DNA of 64,000 nucleotides from an uncultured Alphaproteobacteria bacterium (GTDB lineage: Bacteria; Pseudomonadota; Alphaproteobacteria; RF32; CAG-239). Each line of letters begins with the position of its first letter. Position 1 is the stretch's first letter. The notes below the pieces were generated by a model. The model did not search any database. It was not told the origin of the DNA and saw only the letters and a program-made list of their open reading frames with translations. The DNA lies in the NCBI GenBank assembly GCA_949282205.1, contig CASDOS010000054.1, positions 56,364-120,363 on the forward strand, given 5' to 3'. A program made the position numbers and the translations under genes. Shown piece by piece: positions 47,879 to 56,667 of this stretch.

Positions 47879-48004
47879 ATGAAAATATATAGCTCTTTGA
47901 AGTCTAAAAAGGACCGGGTTAGAGGTTGTAAGTTGGTTCGTCGTAAAGGTCGTCTTTATGTTATTAACAAAAGAGAACCTAAATATAAAGCTCGTCAAGG
48001 TTAG
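47879..48004 (+). CDS. rpmJ: 50S ribosomal protein L36
   Basis: A 41-residue gene. Translation starts [14 protein letters not shown] and continues [17 protein letters not shown], ending KYKARQG. This matches the longer, zinc-ligand-poor (C-minus) L36 form typical of alphaproteobacteria; only one Cys remains. Binds 23S rRNA in the large subunit. TAAGGAA ribosome site 11 bases before the ATG; own promoter and terminator. Confidence 0.95.
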   Translation: MKIYSSLKSKKDRVRGCKLVRRKGRLYVINKREPKYKARQG

Positions 48005-48027
48005 TTTGGACGTTTTATGAAGTTTTA

Positions 48028-48054
48028 AAATCGGGCTTCTTGCCCGATTTTTTT
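48028..48054 (+). terminator. Rho-independent terminator of rpmJ
   Basis: AAATCGGGC (48028-48036), 5-base loop, GCCCGATTT (48042-48050), then TTTT; 24 bases after the rpmJ stop. Confidence 0.9.
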
Positions 48055-48079
48055 GTGCTTTCAATTAGCTATCTAATGT

Positions 48080-48484
48080 CTATATACTTTCCAATACTGC
48101 TACGGCATTTACATACTCGCGCTCATTGGATATGGTTAAATGTACTTTTATATCTTGATTTTTAGATACATAATATGCTCGTGCTAATGCTTTCCCATAT
48201 AAATTTACTTGCGGACACCCTAGAGAATCGTGTACTATCTCTACTTCCTTTAATGTAATACCGCCTCTAAAACCACTCCCCAACGCTTTTGATACCGCTT
48301 CTTTGGCGGAAAATCTCGTTGCCACGGCTAATGTTAAACTTTCTGTATCTTGATATATGTTTTTTTGCTCTAACTCTGTTATTTCTTTATGTGTAAAATA
48401 CTTCTTTATAAATTTTAGTAAAAATATTTCACCTTTCGCAAAACGTGATACTTGAACAATATCACAGCCGAGCCCCATTATCAT
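48080..48484 (-). CDS. acpS: Holo-[acyl-carrier-protein] synthase
   Basis: Transfers 4'-phosphopantetheine from CoA to acyl carrier protein. 134 residues. Motifs: MGLGCDIVQVSRF (Mg-binding Asp near residue 8) and RFSAKEAVSKALGSGF (Glu with Lys, about 58-73). The GxDIxxxxR and FxxKEAxxKA patterns are the family signatures. AAGGA site; 15 bases downstream of DUF2062. The rpoZ-rsh-...-acpS order is common in alphaproteobacteria. Confidence 0.94.
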   Translation of the reverse strand: MIMGLGCDIVQVSRFAKGEIFLLKFIKKYFTHKEITELEQKNIYQDTESLTLAVATRFSAKEAVSKALGSGFRGGITLKEVEIVHDSLGCPQVNLYGKALARAYYVSKNQDIKVHLTISNEREYVNAVAVLESI

Positions 48485-48499
48485 CGTTATTTTATTCCT

Positions 48500-48994
48500 T
48501 TACTTCTTCTTTTCTAATACACGCTTTATTGTCCGGTAGACAACTTGCCATATTATCAAATATAGCGGTATGCACCCTATCAACATCGGATAGAATATAG
48601 GCCAAATATCTACCCAAAACCGACTAAAGTCAAGATTTATCACACAATGAAACAATTCCTTAAATAAGCTCTTAAAATCTATTTTATCTTCCGGGGCATC
48701 ATGTCCTAAAATGAATATCCCCATATGAAAAACTAAATACCAGATAATCGGAAACGTCCATGGATTTCCGGCTATTGTTCCCAGTGCTCCAGCTATACTG
48801 TTTTGTTTTGTTATCTTACTGATGAAGATGCATAATAGCAAATGAAAACCTACAAATGGGGTAAATGACATGGCAATACCCGTCGCAAAACCTTTTGCTA
48901 TCGCTTCCGGCGTCCCTTTAATTGATGTTAATTTTTGTATAATCTTTATGTATAAAGTTCGCAGTCCAAGTCCCTCTTTTTTAATCCGGGACAT
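48500..48994 (-). CDS. DUF2062 membrane protein
   Basis: 164 residues with three to four membrane segments. Family core: GTPEAIAKGFATGIAMSFTPFVGFH and GALGTIAGNPWTFPIIW, the DUF2062 pattern. Function unknown; often near glycosyltransferases or, in alphaproteobacteria, near rsh and acpS, as here. Strong GGAGGAG ribosome site, 9 bases after rsh. Confidence 0.88.
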   Translation of the reverse strand: MSRIKKEGLGLRTLYIKIIQKLTSIKGTPEAIAKGFATGIAMSFTPFVGFHLLLCIFISKITKQNSIAGALGTIAGNPWTFPIIWYLVFHMGIFILGHDAPEDKIDFKSLFKELFHCVINLDFSRFWVDIWPIFYPMLIGCIPLYLIIWQVVYRTIKRVLEKKK

Positions 48995-49003
48995 CGCTCC
49001 TCC

Positions 49004-51130
49004 TTAAACCCTCGAAACAAAACTAACTACTTTTGATGCCTTTAATGCCGATATAATATCATTCAAATGATTGGTGTTTTTAACATCGACGTCAATCAGT
49101 ATCTCAAAATAACTAATCGTTCTATACACAATATTCAAGTTCGCAATATTAGCATTTTGCCTTGCTATCAGATTGGATAGCTCTCCTAATGTGCCAGGCT
49201 CATTGCTTATCATAACTTTAATACGAGCCGTGTGATTCTCTGTTTCAGCGTCCTCTCCCCATGAAATGTCTAACCATCTTTCCGGCTCATCCGCATACTT
49301 CTCTAACGCTTTACATGATAATGAGTGAACAGCAACCCCCTTACCTGTCGTTACAATACCGACAATCCTATCTCCGGGTACAGGATGACAACAGCCCGCA
49401 AAATGCACAGCCATTCCCGTTATCAGTCCTTCTATCTTTAAGGCATTATTTTTCTTCTTTTTGGCTTTAGATAGTTTAATCGAGTTTACTACTTGCGTGA
49501 TTTTGGATTGTTTATATGCCGGATATACCGTTCTTAAAACATCCCATCCGGTAACTAATCCTTCCCCAACTTTTGCATATAAATCTTCCATACTCTCACA
49601 TTCAAAATGCGGGAGAGTGGCATAAATCGCTTTTTCATTAAATTCCAGATTTTCTTGTTTGAATAATTTTTCCAGTATGTCCTTTCCCAAAGACAGAAAT
49701 TGTTCGCGTTTACATGCGCGAACATATCTACGAATCGCCGCTTTTGCTTTTCCGGTGACGACAAAGCGTTCCCATTCTGTGGATGGGTGTTGCGCTTTTG
49801 AGGTTAATACTTCTACTTGATCGCCATTTTGTAATACGCTTCTTAATGGTTTTATCTCACCGTTTATTTTGGCTCCGACACACCTATCGCCAACGCTTGA
49901 GTGTACAGCATAGGCAAAATCTACCGGTGTTGAACCATACGGTAATCCTATTAAATCTCCTTTGGGCGTAAAACAAAATACCTGATCATTATACATTTCT
50001 AATTTGGTATTTTCCAAAAATTCGTCCGGATTTTGCGCTTGTTCCAAAATTTCCAAAAGCTCTCGTAACCAACGGAAACTCTTTCCTTCCACTTTTTGAC
50101 CTTGTTTATATGCCCAATGCGCCGCTACGCCTTTTTCATTTATCTCATGCATTGCATTGGTACGAATCTGTATTTCAATTCTCGTATTCTCCGGCCCAAT
50201 CACTCCGGTATGGATGGATTGATATCCGTTTGGTTTCGGGGTTGATATATAGTCCTTAAATCGGCGAGGAACCATGTGATATTTACTATGTATAACGCCC
50301 AGCGCTTGATAACATGCCGCAATATCTTCTACACATATACGGAAGGCCATGATATCTGATAATTGTTCAAATGATGCATTTTTTAACTGCATTTTCCGCC
50401 AAATGGAATACGGAGATTTTTCTCTTCCGGTAATGGTCGCTTTAATTCCGTTTTCCTCCATATCTTTTTCCAGTTGGCTTATTATCTTCGGAACCAAATT
50501 GCTTCCTTGCTCGCGTAAGAAATTCAAACGCGCTACAATGGAATCGTGCGCCTCTTTATGCAATTCCGCAAAGGCTATTTCTTCTAACTCCGTTTTTATT
50601 TCTTGCATTCCGATACGTTCTGCCAACGGAGCATATATGTCGAGGGTTTCTTTGGCTATTCTTTTTCTTTTTTCTTCGGGGCAAAAATGAAGCGTTCTGA
50701 TATTATGAAGACGATCTGCCAGTTTAATCAGTAATACTCTAATATCTTCCGACATCGCCAATAACAATTTTCGGAAATTTTCTGCCTGTTTGCTGGAACC
50801 CGATTTTTGTTCTATTATCGCTAGTTTGGTTACACCGTCGACAATTGCGGCAACCTGAGGACCAAATAATTCTTTAATTTCTTCAACCGTCGTATCGGTA
50901 TCTTCTACCGTATCATGCAAAAGCCCTGCTATGATAGAATTACAATCCAAACGAAACTTGGTTAATATGCCTGCGACTTCTATCGGGTGTGAATAATATG
51001 GATCTCCAGATGTGCGTAATTGTGCCCCATGCTTTTTCATTGCAAAAACATAAGCCCGGTTTAACGCATCTTCATCAGCGTTCGGATCATATGATTTTAC
51101 TAAATCTACTAATTCATATTGTCTTAACAT
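49004..51130 (-). CDS. rsh: Bifunctional (p)ppGpp synthetase/hydrolase (RSH)
   Basis: Makes and degrades the stringent-response alarmone. Start placed at the ATG at 51130 (MLRQYELVDLVKS) with GAGGA upstream; the in-frame codon at 51172 adds 14 basic residues. 708 residues. HD hydrolase domain with YSHP (His48) and LLHDTVEDT (His72-Asp73); synthetase domain with REKSPYSIWRKM and FKDYISTPKPNGYQSIHT; TGS domain with TPKGDLIGLPYGSTPVDFAY; C-terminal ACT domain. Both active sites look intact. A terminator lies between rpoZ and this gene, so it may have its own promoter. Confidence 0.96.
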   Translation of the reverse strand: MLRQYELVDLVKSYDPNADEDALNRAYVFAMKKHGAQLRTSGDPYYSHPIEVAGILTKFRLDCNSIIAGLLHDTVEDTDTTVEEIKELFGPQVAAIVDGVTKLAIIEQKSGSSKQAENFRKLLLAMSEDIRVLLIKLADRLHNIRTLHFCPEEKRKRIAKETLDIYAPLAERIGMQEIKTELEEIAFAELHKEAHDSIVARLNFLREQGSNLVPKIISQLEKDMEENGIKATITGREKSPYSIWRKMQLKNASFEQLSDIMAFRICVEDIAACYQALGVIHSKYHMVPRRFKDYISTPKPNGYQSIHTGVIGPENTRIEIQIRTNAMHEINEKGVAAHWAYKQGQKVEGKSFRWLRELLEILEQAQNPDEFLENTKLEMYNDQVFCFTPKGDLIGLPYGSTPVDFAYAVHSSVGDRCVGAKINGEIKPLRSVLQNGDQVEVLTSKAQHPSTEWERFVVTGKAKAAIRRYVRACKREQFLSLGKDILEKLFKQENLEFNEKAIYATLPHFECESMEDLYAKVGEGLVTGWDVLRTVYPAYKQSKITQVVNSIKLSKAKKKKNNALKIEGLITGMAVHFAGCCHPVPGDRIVGIVTTGKGVAVHSLSCKALEKYADEPERWLDISWGEDAETENHTARIKVMISNEPGTLGELSNLIARQNANIANLNIVYRTISYFEILIDVDVKNTNHLNDIISALKASKVVSFVSRV

Positions 51131-51176
51131 GCGTCCTCTTCTTTTACCCTCCGTTTGTCGTTTATAACGCATTTGT

Positions 51177-51213
51177 AAAAAAAAAGCAAGAATAGTTTAC
51201 ACCATCTTGCTTT
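51177..51213 (-). terminator. Minus-strand terminator between rpoZ and rsh
   Basis: Nine-base perfect stem (51205-51213 with 51183-51191) and, beyond it on the minus strand, a run of nine T (51177-51185 as A on plus). It lies after the rpoZ stop and before the rsh start. Confidence 0.8.
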
Positions 51214-51240
51214 ATCTTTTCTTAAAATTTATTAAATTTC

Positions 51241-51726
51241 TTATTCGTCCATATCTTCTATATCGTCTGAAAGGTCATCTCCGCCATCTAATAAGTCATC
51301 ATCCAAATCAGAATCGGCATCATTAAAGGATATATCATCGCTATCTATATCCAATGTTTCTCCATCCGAATTTTGAATCTGCATATTGTCTGCCAATGCC
51401 GCGTCCAAAATCGTATCGCCATCAAATTGAGAATCCAATCCAGACAATTCTTTTTCGGCTGCTAAAATTTCTAATTCTTCTTCTTCCGGTTCTTCTACTT
51501 CAACATATTTCTGAAGTCCCATAACCAATGATTTCTGTAAATCTTCAATATCGGCTTTTCCTTCGGCAATCTCACGAAGAGCAACAACCGAGTTTTTATC
51601 ATTATCTCTATCTACTTTAATAGGTGCGCCTGATTCTATGTCTTTCGCGCGTTGTGCCGCTACCAAAAGCAATTCATAGCGATTTGGGATTTTTTCTACA
51701 CAGTCCTCAACTGTTACACGAGCCAT
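51241..51726 (-). CDS. rpoZ: RNA polymerase omega subunit with acidic tail
   Basis: Small RNAP subunit that aids beta' folding and forms part of a ppGpp site. The canonical part, [33 protein letters not shown], is followed by ALREIAEGK at residues about 50-58. Omega is usually 65-130 residues; here it has 161, with a tail from about 80 onward that is extremely rich in Asp and Glu. AAGGA site; strong promoter at 51767. Confidence 0.93.
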   Translation of the reverse strand: MARVTVEDCVEKIPNRYELLLVAAQRAKDIESGAPIKVDRDNDKNSVVALREIAEGKADIEDLQKSLVMGLQKYVEVEEPEEEELEILAAEKELSGLDSQFDGDTILDAALADNMQIQNSDGETLDIDSDDISFNDADSDLDDDLLDGGDDLSDDIEDMDE

Positions 51727-51766
51727 TTTTATTCATCCTTAAAATTAGTTTTTTCACTTTGTGTGA

Positions 51767-51795
51767 CTTATATACAAAATCGTTATGAATTGCAA
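51767..51795 (-). promoter_or_regulatory. rpoZ promoter
   Basis: On the minus strand TTGCAA (51795-51790), 17-base spacer, TATAAG (51772-51767). The start would be about 35 bases before the rpoZ ATG. Confidence 0.55.
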
Positions 51796-51814
51796 CTACT
51801 TTTTTTCAAAAACT

Positions 51815-53080
51815 TTAATAGAATATCGGCGCTGTTAACATCATTCCTTTGTTTTTTAAGAATTTTTCCGATAAACTCTTATGATATGGACGAACCACCT
51901 CTACGTCCTCCTTAAATACTGAATACATCTTTATAATAGCCGCCTCCGTCGCAAACATTTCTTCACGCCATTTTGTCGGTAATTGACTGATATATTCATC
52001 ATAATAGCCTCGTCTATGATATCTTACCGCATAAGCTATTGTTTGATTCGCTTCCAAGACACGAAAGGCTTTTATTGTCTTATCGCAGGTATATGCCCAT
52101 TCCTCGGGACTAAATCCTTCTTTTATGACTACCGATGCAAACTCATTGTATAAACCGGCAAATCTGGTTTTCAACACTAAACGCTGGCAGGGATTCACTA
52201 TGTCTTTTAATGAATTTTGCATCAGAGCCGTACCTTGCTCTTGTTCCCATATATCTAATAAACTCTCGCCTATTATTAATTTCGAAAAATTGCGCATATT
52301 ATCCCGCATACCGAAGTCTATTATTGAATCTATCGTATTTACAAAGGCTCCGACATCTTTTGAAGTGAGCGGAGAGGTTAAATTGGGAGATAATGTTCTT
52401 AATTTTCCCGCCATAATTGATGTTGGTTTTTGTTTCTTTACTGCCGATGCCGGCTTTTTTTCCGCTACTTTTGTCGGGATATCCGCTTTTTCTTTCAGAT
52501 AATCCGGCAAATCTATCGTTACTTTGGGCTTTTTTACACGTTTGGGCTTGGGGGCATCCAATTTTTCCGGCTTTTTCTCTCCCCATATTTCCGGCATTAG
52601 TATAAAATATAGCGCCGGTGACATAAATTCTATGTTCTCTATCCCTTTCATCCTTTCCGCAACATCTTCCGGAAACTTATTCTTTGTTTCTTTTATTCCC
52701 GGCATATTCAATATTTTTTCCGACATCCCCGGTATCTGATGCAACATCGGACCTATGTATTGGTAACTTTCTTTGGGCAACCAACTTATAAGCTCCATTA
52801 AATCATCTTCATAACTGTTTTTCAGTCTTCCTTCGCTCATGCCATACGTTCTTATGGTTTGACTAAATTCTTTTTTGAAATTATTTCCCATTTTGAAACG
52901 CGACTCGTAACCTTTGTCGTATAGATTATATGTTTTATCTAATTTTTTGATATATTCGTTTATTTCCGGTATCTCCATATTCATATCTACTCGAAAGTAT
53001 TTATCATAATCCGAGGTTTTGGCTAAAACGATATCGGCACTTATTAGCATTGCACCCATTAAAAAAAGAAGTTTTTTCAT
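51815..53080 (-). CDS. Secreted protein of unknown function
   Basis: 421 residues. Signal peptide with cleavage after VLA (residue 20). N-terminal helical domain (about 25-170), a Lys/Pro-rich linker (about 172-235, KPKRVKKPK and similar), then a C-terminal helical domain (about 240-421) with two cysteines (NPCQRL and YTCDKT) that may form a disulfide. No lipobox and no family recognised. Monocistronic, upstream of rpoZ on the same strand and divergent from gcrA. Probably periplasmic. Confidence 0.65.
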   Translation of the reverse strand: MKKLLFLMGAMLISADIVLAKTSDYDKYFRVDMNMEIPEINEYIKKLDKTYNLYDKGYESRFKMGNNFKKEFSQTIRTYGMSEGRLKNSYEDDLMELISWLPKESYQYIGPMLHQIPGMSEKILNMPGIKETKNKFPEDVAERMKGIENIEFMSPALYFILMPEIWGEKKPEKLDAPKPKRVKKPKVTIDLPDYLKEKADIPTKVAEKKPASAVKKQKPTSIMAGKLRTLSPNLTSPLTSKDVGAFVNTIDSIIDFGMRDNMRNFSKLIIGESLLDIWEQEQGTALMQNSLKDIVNPCQRLVLKTRFAGLYNEFASVVIKEGFSPEEWAYTCDKTIKAFRVLEANQTIAYAVRYHRRGYYDEYISQLPTKWREEMFATEAAIIKMYSVFKEDVEVVRPYHKSLSEKFLKNKGMMLTAPIFY

Positions 53081-53145
53081 ACTGTTCTTCCTCTCATTCT
53101 TTCTTGCTTATTTTATAAAAAAAATAATTTAAAAAAACGTTATAC

Positions 53146-53174
53146 TTGCATTTTAAATACATTTAGATTATGAT
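53146..53174 (+). promoter_or_regulatory. Possible gcrA promoter
   Basis: TTGCAT (53146-53151), 17-base spacer, TATGAT (53169-53174), giving a leader of about 38 bases. A TATAAT at 53198-53203 is too close to the ribosome site to be used. I see no GANTC site in this intergenic region. Confidence 0.4.
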
Positions 53175-53218
53175 TTCTTGCAAATGGGCTAATAGCATAT
53201 AATTTATGGAGTAAAAAA

Positions 53219-53710
53219 ATGATTTGGACCGATGAAGCCGTTGAAGAATTAAAAAAAATGTGGGACAAAGGTATGACTACCGGACAAATAGCTAAGGTTT
53301 TGAATGTTACTAAGAATTCTATCATAGGTAAAGTTCATCGCTTATGTTTAACCGCAAGACCTTCGCCTATCAAAAAGACATCTTCTTCAAAAAATGATGC
53401 AAAAAATATGAAATCTTTGCAAAAGCCCGTTGCGGACAATATTGAAAAATCTCACAAGCAAACAAATAGTTCTATTGATGATACTGTTTTAATTAAAAAT
53501 GATGAGAAAAATTTGTCCACTCAGGAGCTTTTTTCTATGGAGGAAACTAATATTCCTTTGGTCAAATTGGATAATCACACTTGCAGATGGCCTTTAGGCG
53601 ACCCTCGTGATGATGATTTTTGCTTTTGCGGGAAAAGAGTAAAAACCGGACAGACTTATTGTGAAGAACACGCTGCCGTTGCTTATGTTAAACCCGGTAA
53701 AAAAATTTAG
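53219..53710 (+). CDS. gcrA: Cell-cycle regulator GcrA
   Basis: Alphaproteobacterial transcription factor that binds sigma-70 RNAP and activates promoters holding GANTC sites methylated by CcrM. 163 residues. N-terminal DNA-binding part MIWTDEAVEELKKMWDKG with IGKVHRL (about 1-42), a Ser/Lys-rich linker (about 48-115), and the C-terminal sigma-interacting region CRWPLGDPRDDDFCFCG followed by YCEEH (about 121-155), which holds the conserved cysteines. Its presence implies a ccrM gene elsewhere. TGGAG ribosome site; terminator at 53735. Confidence 0.95.
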   Translation: MIWTDEAVEELKKMWDKGMTTGQIAKVLNVTKNSIIGKVHRLCLTARPSPIKKTSSSKNDAKNMKSLQKPVADNIEKSHKQTNSSIDDTVLIKNDEKNLSTQELFSMEETNIPLVKLDNHTCRWPLGDPRDDDFCFCGKRVKTGQTYCEEHAAVAYVKPGKKI

Positions 53711-53734
53711 TTTTATAGATATTTTGTTTCTTTG

Positions 53735-53765
53735 GCGCGCCTTCTTTAGCGCGCTTTATTTTTTA
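53735..53765 (+). terminator. Terminator of gcrA
   Basis: GCGCGC (53735-53740), 8-base loop, GCGCGC (53749-53754), then a T-rich run. Confidence 0.75.
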
Positions 53766-53778
53766 GGGGCGGTATTCA

Positions 53779-54477
53779 ATGTATAGTGAGAAATTTACCA
53801 AATTTATCGAAATGTGGCAAAAAGAATTTGCCATAGAACGTTCTATCGATGAAAAAGTTTGTCTTGACAGAGATGGTAATCCTATCCCTTGGTATACCTA
53901 TCCCGCAATCGAATATTTAGCTCAATTTGATGTATCCAACAAAGAAATATTTGAATTCGGATGCGGGTATTCTTCTCTGTTTTGGGCTAAACGCGCAAAA
54001 CAAGTCACAAGTATTGAAGACAATCTTACTTGGTTTGAAAAATGGAAACAAGAATTTATTTGTGATAACCTTGATATACGTTGGAGAGATGAAGGAGAGG
54101 GGTATTTTAACGCCATTTTTGAAGACAATAAAAAATATGACATCATTATCGTCGATGGGAAAAGGCGTGCGGATTGCGCCAGAACCGCCGTTCAGGCTCT
54201 TAACTCCGGCGGTCTTATCATTCTTGATGACAGTGACCGAATTAATACCAGTAAAGAATATGTTGAAGCGGTTAATAATCTGAAACAAGCAAACCTTTTG
54301 CAGGTGGATTTTTACGGCTTCTGCCCCATGAATAATTATACCAAAACTACTTCCCTGTTTTTCAGCAGAGATTTTAATTTCCCCTCCCTTTATACCATAC
54401 AACCCATTAATGGTTGGGGCAATCTTTGGAGTATGGGAAGGAAAAATCGTAAAGAGTTTTTTAAAGTCAATAAATAA
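53779..54477 (+). CDS. Class I SAM-dependent methyltransferase-like protein
   Basis: 232 residues. Motif I is FEFGCGYSS (about 59-65), then VTSIEDN (acidic end of strand 2) and YDIIIVDGKRR (motif for strand 4), with LNSGGLIILDDSDR as the next strand. This is the Rossmann-like layout of class I methyltransferases. Substrate unknown; a sugar, lipid or small molecule is possible. GGGGCGG upstream. It converges with apbC across a 13-base inverted repeat spanning its stop codon. Confidence 0.7.
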   Translation: MYSEKFTKFIEMWQKEFAIERSIDEKVCLDRDGNPIPWYTYPAIEYLAQFDVSNKEIFEFGCGYSSLFWAKRAKQVTSIEDNLTWFEKWKQEFICDNLDIRWRDEGEGYFNAIFEDNKKYDIIIVDGKRRADCARTAVQALNSGGLIILDDSDRINTSKEYVEAVNNLKQANLLQVDFYGFCPMNNYTKTTSLFFSRDFNFPSLYTIQPINGWGNLWSMGRKNRKEFFKVNK

Positions 54478-54495
54478 GCTCTTTACGATTTTATT
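54444..54495. terminator. Inverted repeat across the methyltransferase stop
   Basis: Thirteen-base perfect inverted repeat (54444-54456 with 54479-54491), 22-base loop, starting within the last codons of the methyltransferase gene and followed by TTATTG. It probably ends transcription between the convergent genes; the long loop makes it weaker than the other terminators here. Confidence 0.5.
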
Positions 54496-54506
54496 GTTGA
54501 GTTCTC

Positions 54507-55520
54507 TTATTTTAATTTAAGTTTTGGGGCTATTTTTTCAGCTATCTTTTCATAAGCCTCAGCGTAGGGACTATCCGGTTCACTTTGTACTATCGGCGTC
54601 CCCGAATCCGAATTCACTCTTATATCATAGTGTAACGGAATTTCTCCCAGAAAATCCACACCAAATCTTTCTGCCGTTTTTTCCGCTCCGGCATGCCCAA
54701 ATATATCTGCACGATGTCCGCATTTTTCACAGATATAGTAGCTCATGTTTTCCACTATGCCCAAAATCGGCACACCGATTTTATTAAATAAATTTATTCC
54801 TTTTACAGCATCAATCAATGCGATATCTTGAGGTGTCGAAACGATTATTGCTCCCGAGAAATCTATTTTTTGCGACATGGTTATTTGTATATCTCCCGTT
54901 CCCGGAGGCATATCAATTATCATTACATCTATATCCTCCCATGCCGTTTGTGTTAAAAGCTGTTCAATCGCTCCACAGGCTTTTGCTCCTCGCCATATCA
55001 GAGCCGTATCATTGGCTATCATGCTACCGATTGACATGGACTCGATACCGCATTCCTTAAATGGTTGAAAAGTTTCCCCATCATAAGAACTTGGCGGCAT
55101 CTTATCATACCCCAACATCATGGGAATAGACGGACCGTATATATCCGCATCGAAAAGTGCTACTCTTAATTTTAAATTGGACAAAGCTAAAGCTAAATTT
55201 ACAGATGTTGTCGACTTTCCGACACCTCCTTTTCCCGATGCTATGGCTATAATATTTTTTACCCCTTTTATCTGCCATTTATCGTTTTTAACTTCTCCGT
55301 CTTTGTAATCTCGCACAAACACTATACTGACTTTTTTAGATGGATTTATTTGTTCCAAATCTTTTTTCAATATGGTGGCAATTTCAGCATCTTCCGGCTC
55401 TTTTATCGTCACAATTAAACGATTTCCTATTTCTTTAATAACAACATTCTCCGGTTGGAAATATCTTCGCACCAAATACATGTTATCTATCTCTAACGGT
55501 TTATTTTCTTTCTCTGACAT
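54507..55520 (-). CDS. apbC: Iron-sulfur cluster carrier ATPase ApbC/Mrp
   Basis: P-loop ATPase that carries and transfers Fe-S clusters. Start at the ATG at 55520 with GAGGA upstream. 337 residues. An N-terminal short domain is followed by the deviant Walker A ASGKGGVGKST (about 87-97), then VMIIDMPPGTGD, and the cluster-binding CEKC pair (YYICEKCGHRADIFG). The first domain is shortened relative to the MIP18-like domain of some Mrp proteins. Divergent from hflK. Confidence 0.93.
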   Translation of the reverse strand: MSEKENKPLEIDNMYLVRRYFQPENVVIKEIGNRLIVTIKEPEDAEIATILKKDLEQINPSKKVSIVFVRDYKDGEVKNDKWQIKGVKNIIAIASGKGGVGKSTTSVNLALALSNLKLRVALFDADIYGPSIPMMLGYDKMPPSSYDGETFQPFKECGIESMSIGSMIANDTALIWRGAKACGAIEQLLTQTAWEDIDVMIIDMPPGTGDIQITMSQKIDFSGAIIVSTPQDIALIDAVKGINLFNKIGVPILGIVENMSYYICEKCGHRADIFGHAGAEKTAERFGVDFLGEIPLHYDIRVNSDSGTPIVQSEPDSPYAEAYEKIAEKIAPKLKLK

Positions 55521-55630
55521 ACTCGTCCTCAATGTGGATATTATTTTCTTCGATATTGTTTTTATACACGCTTTATATTATTTTTCTACTGAAAATATGG
55601 TTTTCTACGATTTTTTAGAGGTTTTAATTA

Positions 55631-56656
55631 ATGACAGATAAATTAAACGTTTTGGATGTTAACCCGTGGGATAGCTCCGACGACAGCCTTTCAAAAACTA
55701 AGGTTGTTGATTTTACTGCTAAAATTACCAAAATGCAAAATAATAAAGATAATTTTGACGGCATCTATAAACTTATTGTCGGAATTCTTCTCTTTTTATG
55801 GCTCATTTCAGGATTTTATCAAGTTCAGCCCAGCGAACAAGGTATTGTTCTACGCTTGGGTAAATATATTGAAACAACAGATGCCGGTTTGCATTATCAT
55901 CTCCCCTATCCTTTTGAGCGCGTTTATATTGTTGACGTCAGTAAAGAGAGAAGTATTAATCTTGGTGTTAATGAAGGTTCTTTTCGTGAAGTTTCTTCTA
56001 ATGAACTTACTGAGAGCCATATGCTTACCGGTGATGAAAATATTGTTGATATTAATCTTACCGTGGTTTGGAATATTAAAGATGCTAAAGATTATTTGTT
56101 CAAAACCAGAACGCCTGATTCTACCGTTAAAGTGGCGGCTCAATCTGTTTTGAGAGAAATCATCGGACAGTCAAAAATGGAAGATGTTATTACTGGTGAT
56201 CGCAATAAAATTGAAAATGATACAAAAAAAGAATTACAGGCTCTTTTAGATAATTTTAAAACCGGAGTTAATGTTGTTCGTGTAAAACTTCAAAAAGCCG
56301 ACCCGCCAAAACAAGTTGTTGACGCATTTAATGAAGTGCAAAGAGCGAAAACTGATGCCGAACGCTTTAAAAATGAAGCTGAAGCATATGCAAACGAAGT
56401 CCTCCCTAAAGCCGAGGGTGAAGCTATTAAAAGAAAACAAGAAGCTGAAGCCTATAAACAAGCTGTTATCAGCAAAGCAGAAGGCGAAGCTCAGCGTTTT
56501 ACATCTGTTTATAATGCCTATAAAACCGGAAAATTGGTCACTTCTAAAAGATTGTATTTAGAAACAATGGAAGATGTTTTGAAAAGGTCTAAAAAAGTTA
56601 TTATGGAACCTGGTCAAAAAAGTTCAAATATGATGCCTATTTTACCTCTTAAATAA
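55631..56656 (+). CDS. hflK: FtsH protease modulator HflK
   Basis: SPFH/band-7 membrane protein that forms a cage with HflC around FtsH. 341 residues. N-terminal cytoplasmic segment, one membrane segment (about 45-63), band-7 domain with QPSEQGIVLRLGKYIETTDAG and HYHLPYPFE, and a long helical region (about 235-315) with KAEGEA repeats. First gene of hflK-hflC-degP. Confidence 0.94.
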   Translation: MTDKLNVLDVNPWDSSDDSLSKTKVVDFTAKITKMQNNKDNFDGIYKLIVGILLFLWLISGFYQVQPSEQGIVLRLGKYIETTDAGLHYHLPYPFERVYIVDVSKERSINLGVNEGSFREVSSNELTESHMLTGDENIVDINLTVVWNIKDAKDYLFKTRTPDSTVKVAAQSVLREIIGQSKMEDVITGDRNKIENDTKKELQALLDNFKTGVNVVRVKLQKADPPKQVVDAFNEVQRAKTDAERFKNEAEAYANEVLPKAEGEAIKRKQEAEAYKQAVISKAEGEAQRFTSVYNAYKTGKLVTSKRLYLETMEDVLKRSKKVIMEPGQKSSNMMPILPLK

Positions 56657-56667
56657 GGAAGTTGATT

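Noticed and set aside
53198..53203. Perfect TATAAT before gcrA as promoter
   Set aside because: It would start transcription within the ribosome-binding site; the better choice is 53146-53174.
53917..54402. 161-codon minus-strand frame opposite the methyltransferase gene
   Set aside because: The plus-strand frame has Rossmann motifs and a ribosome site; this one has neither.
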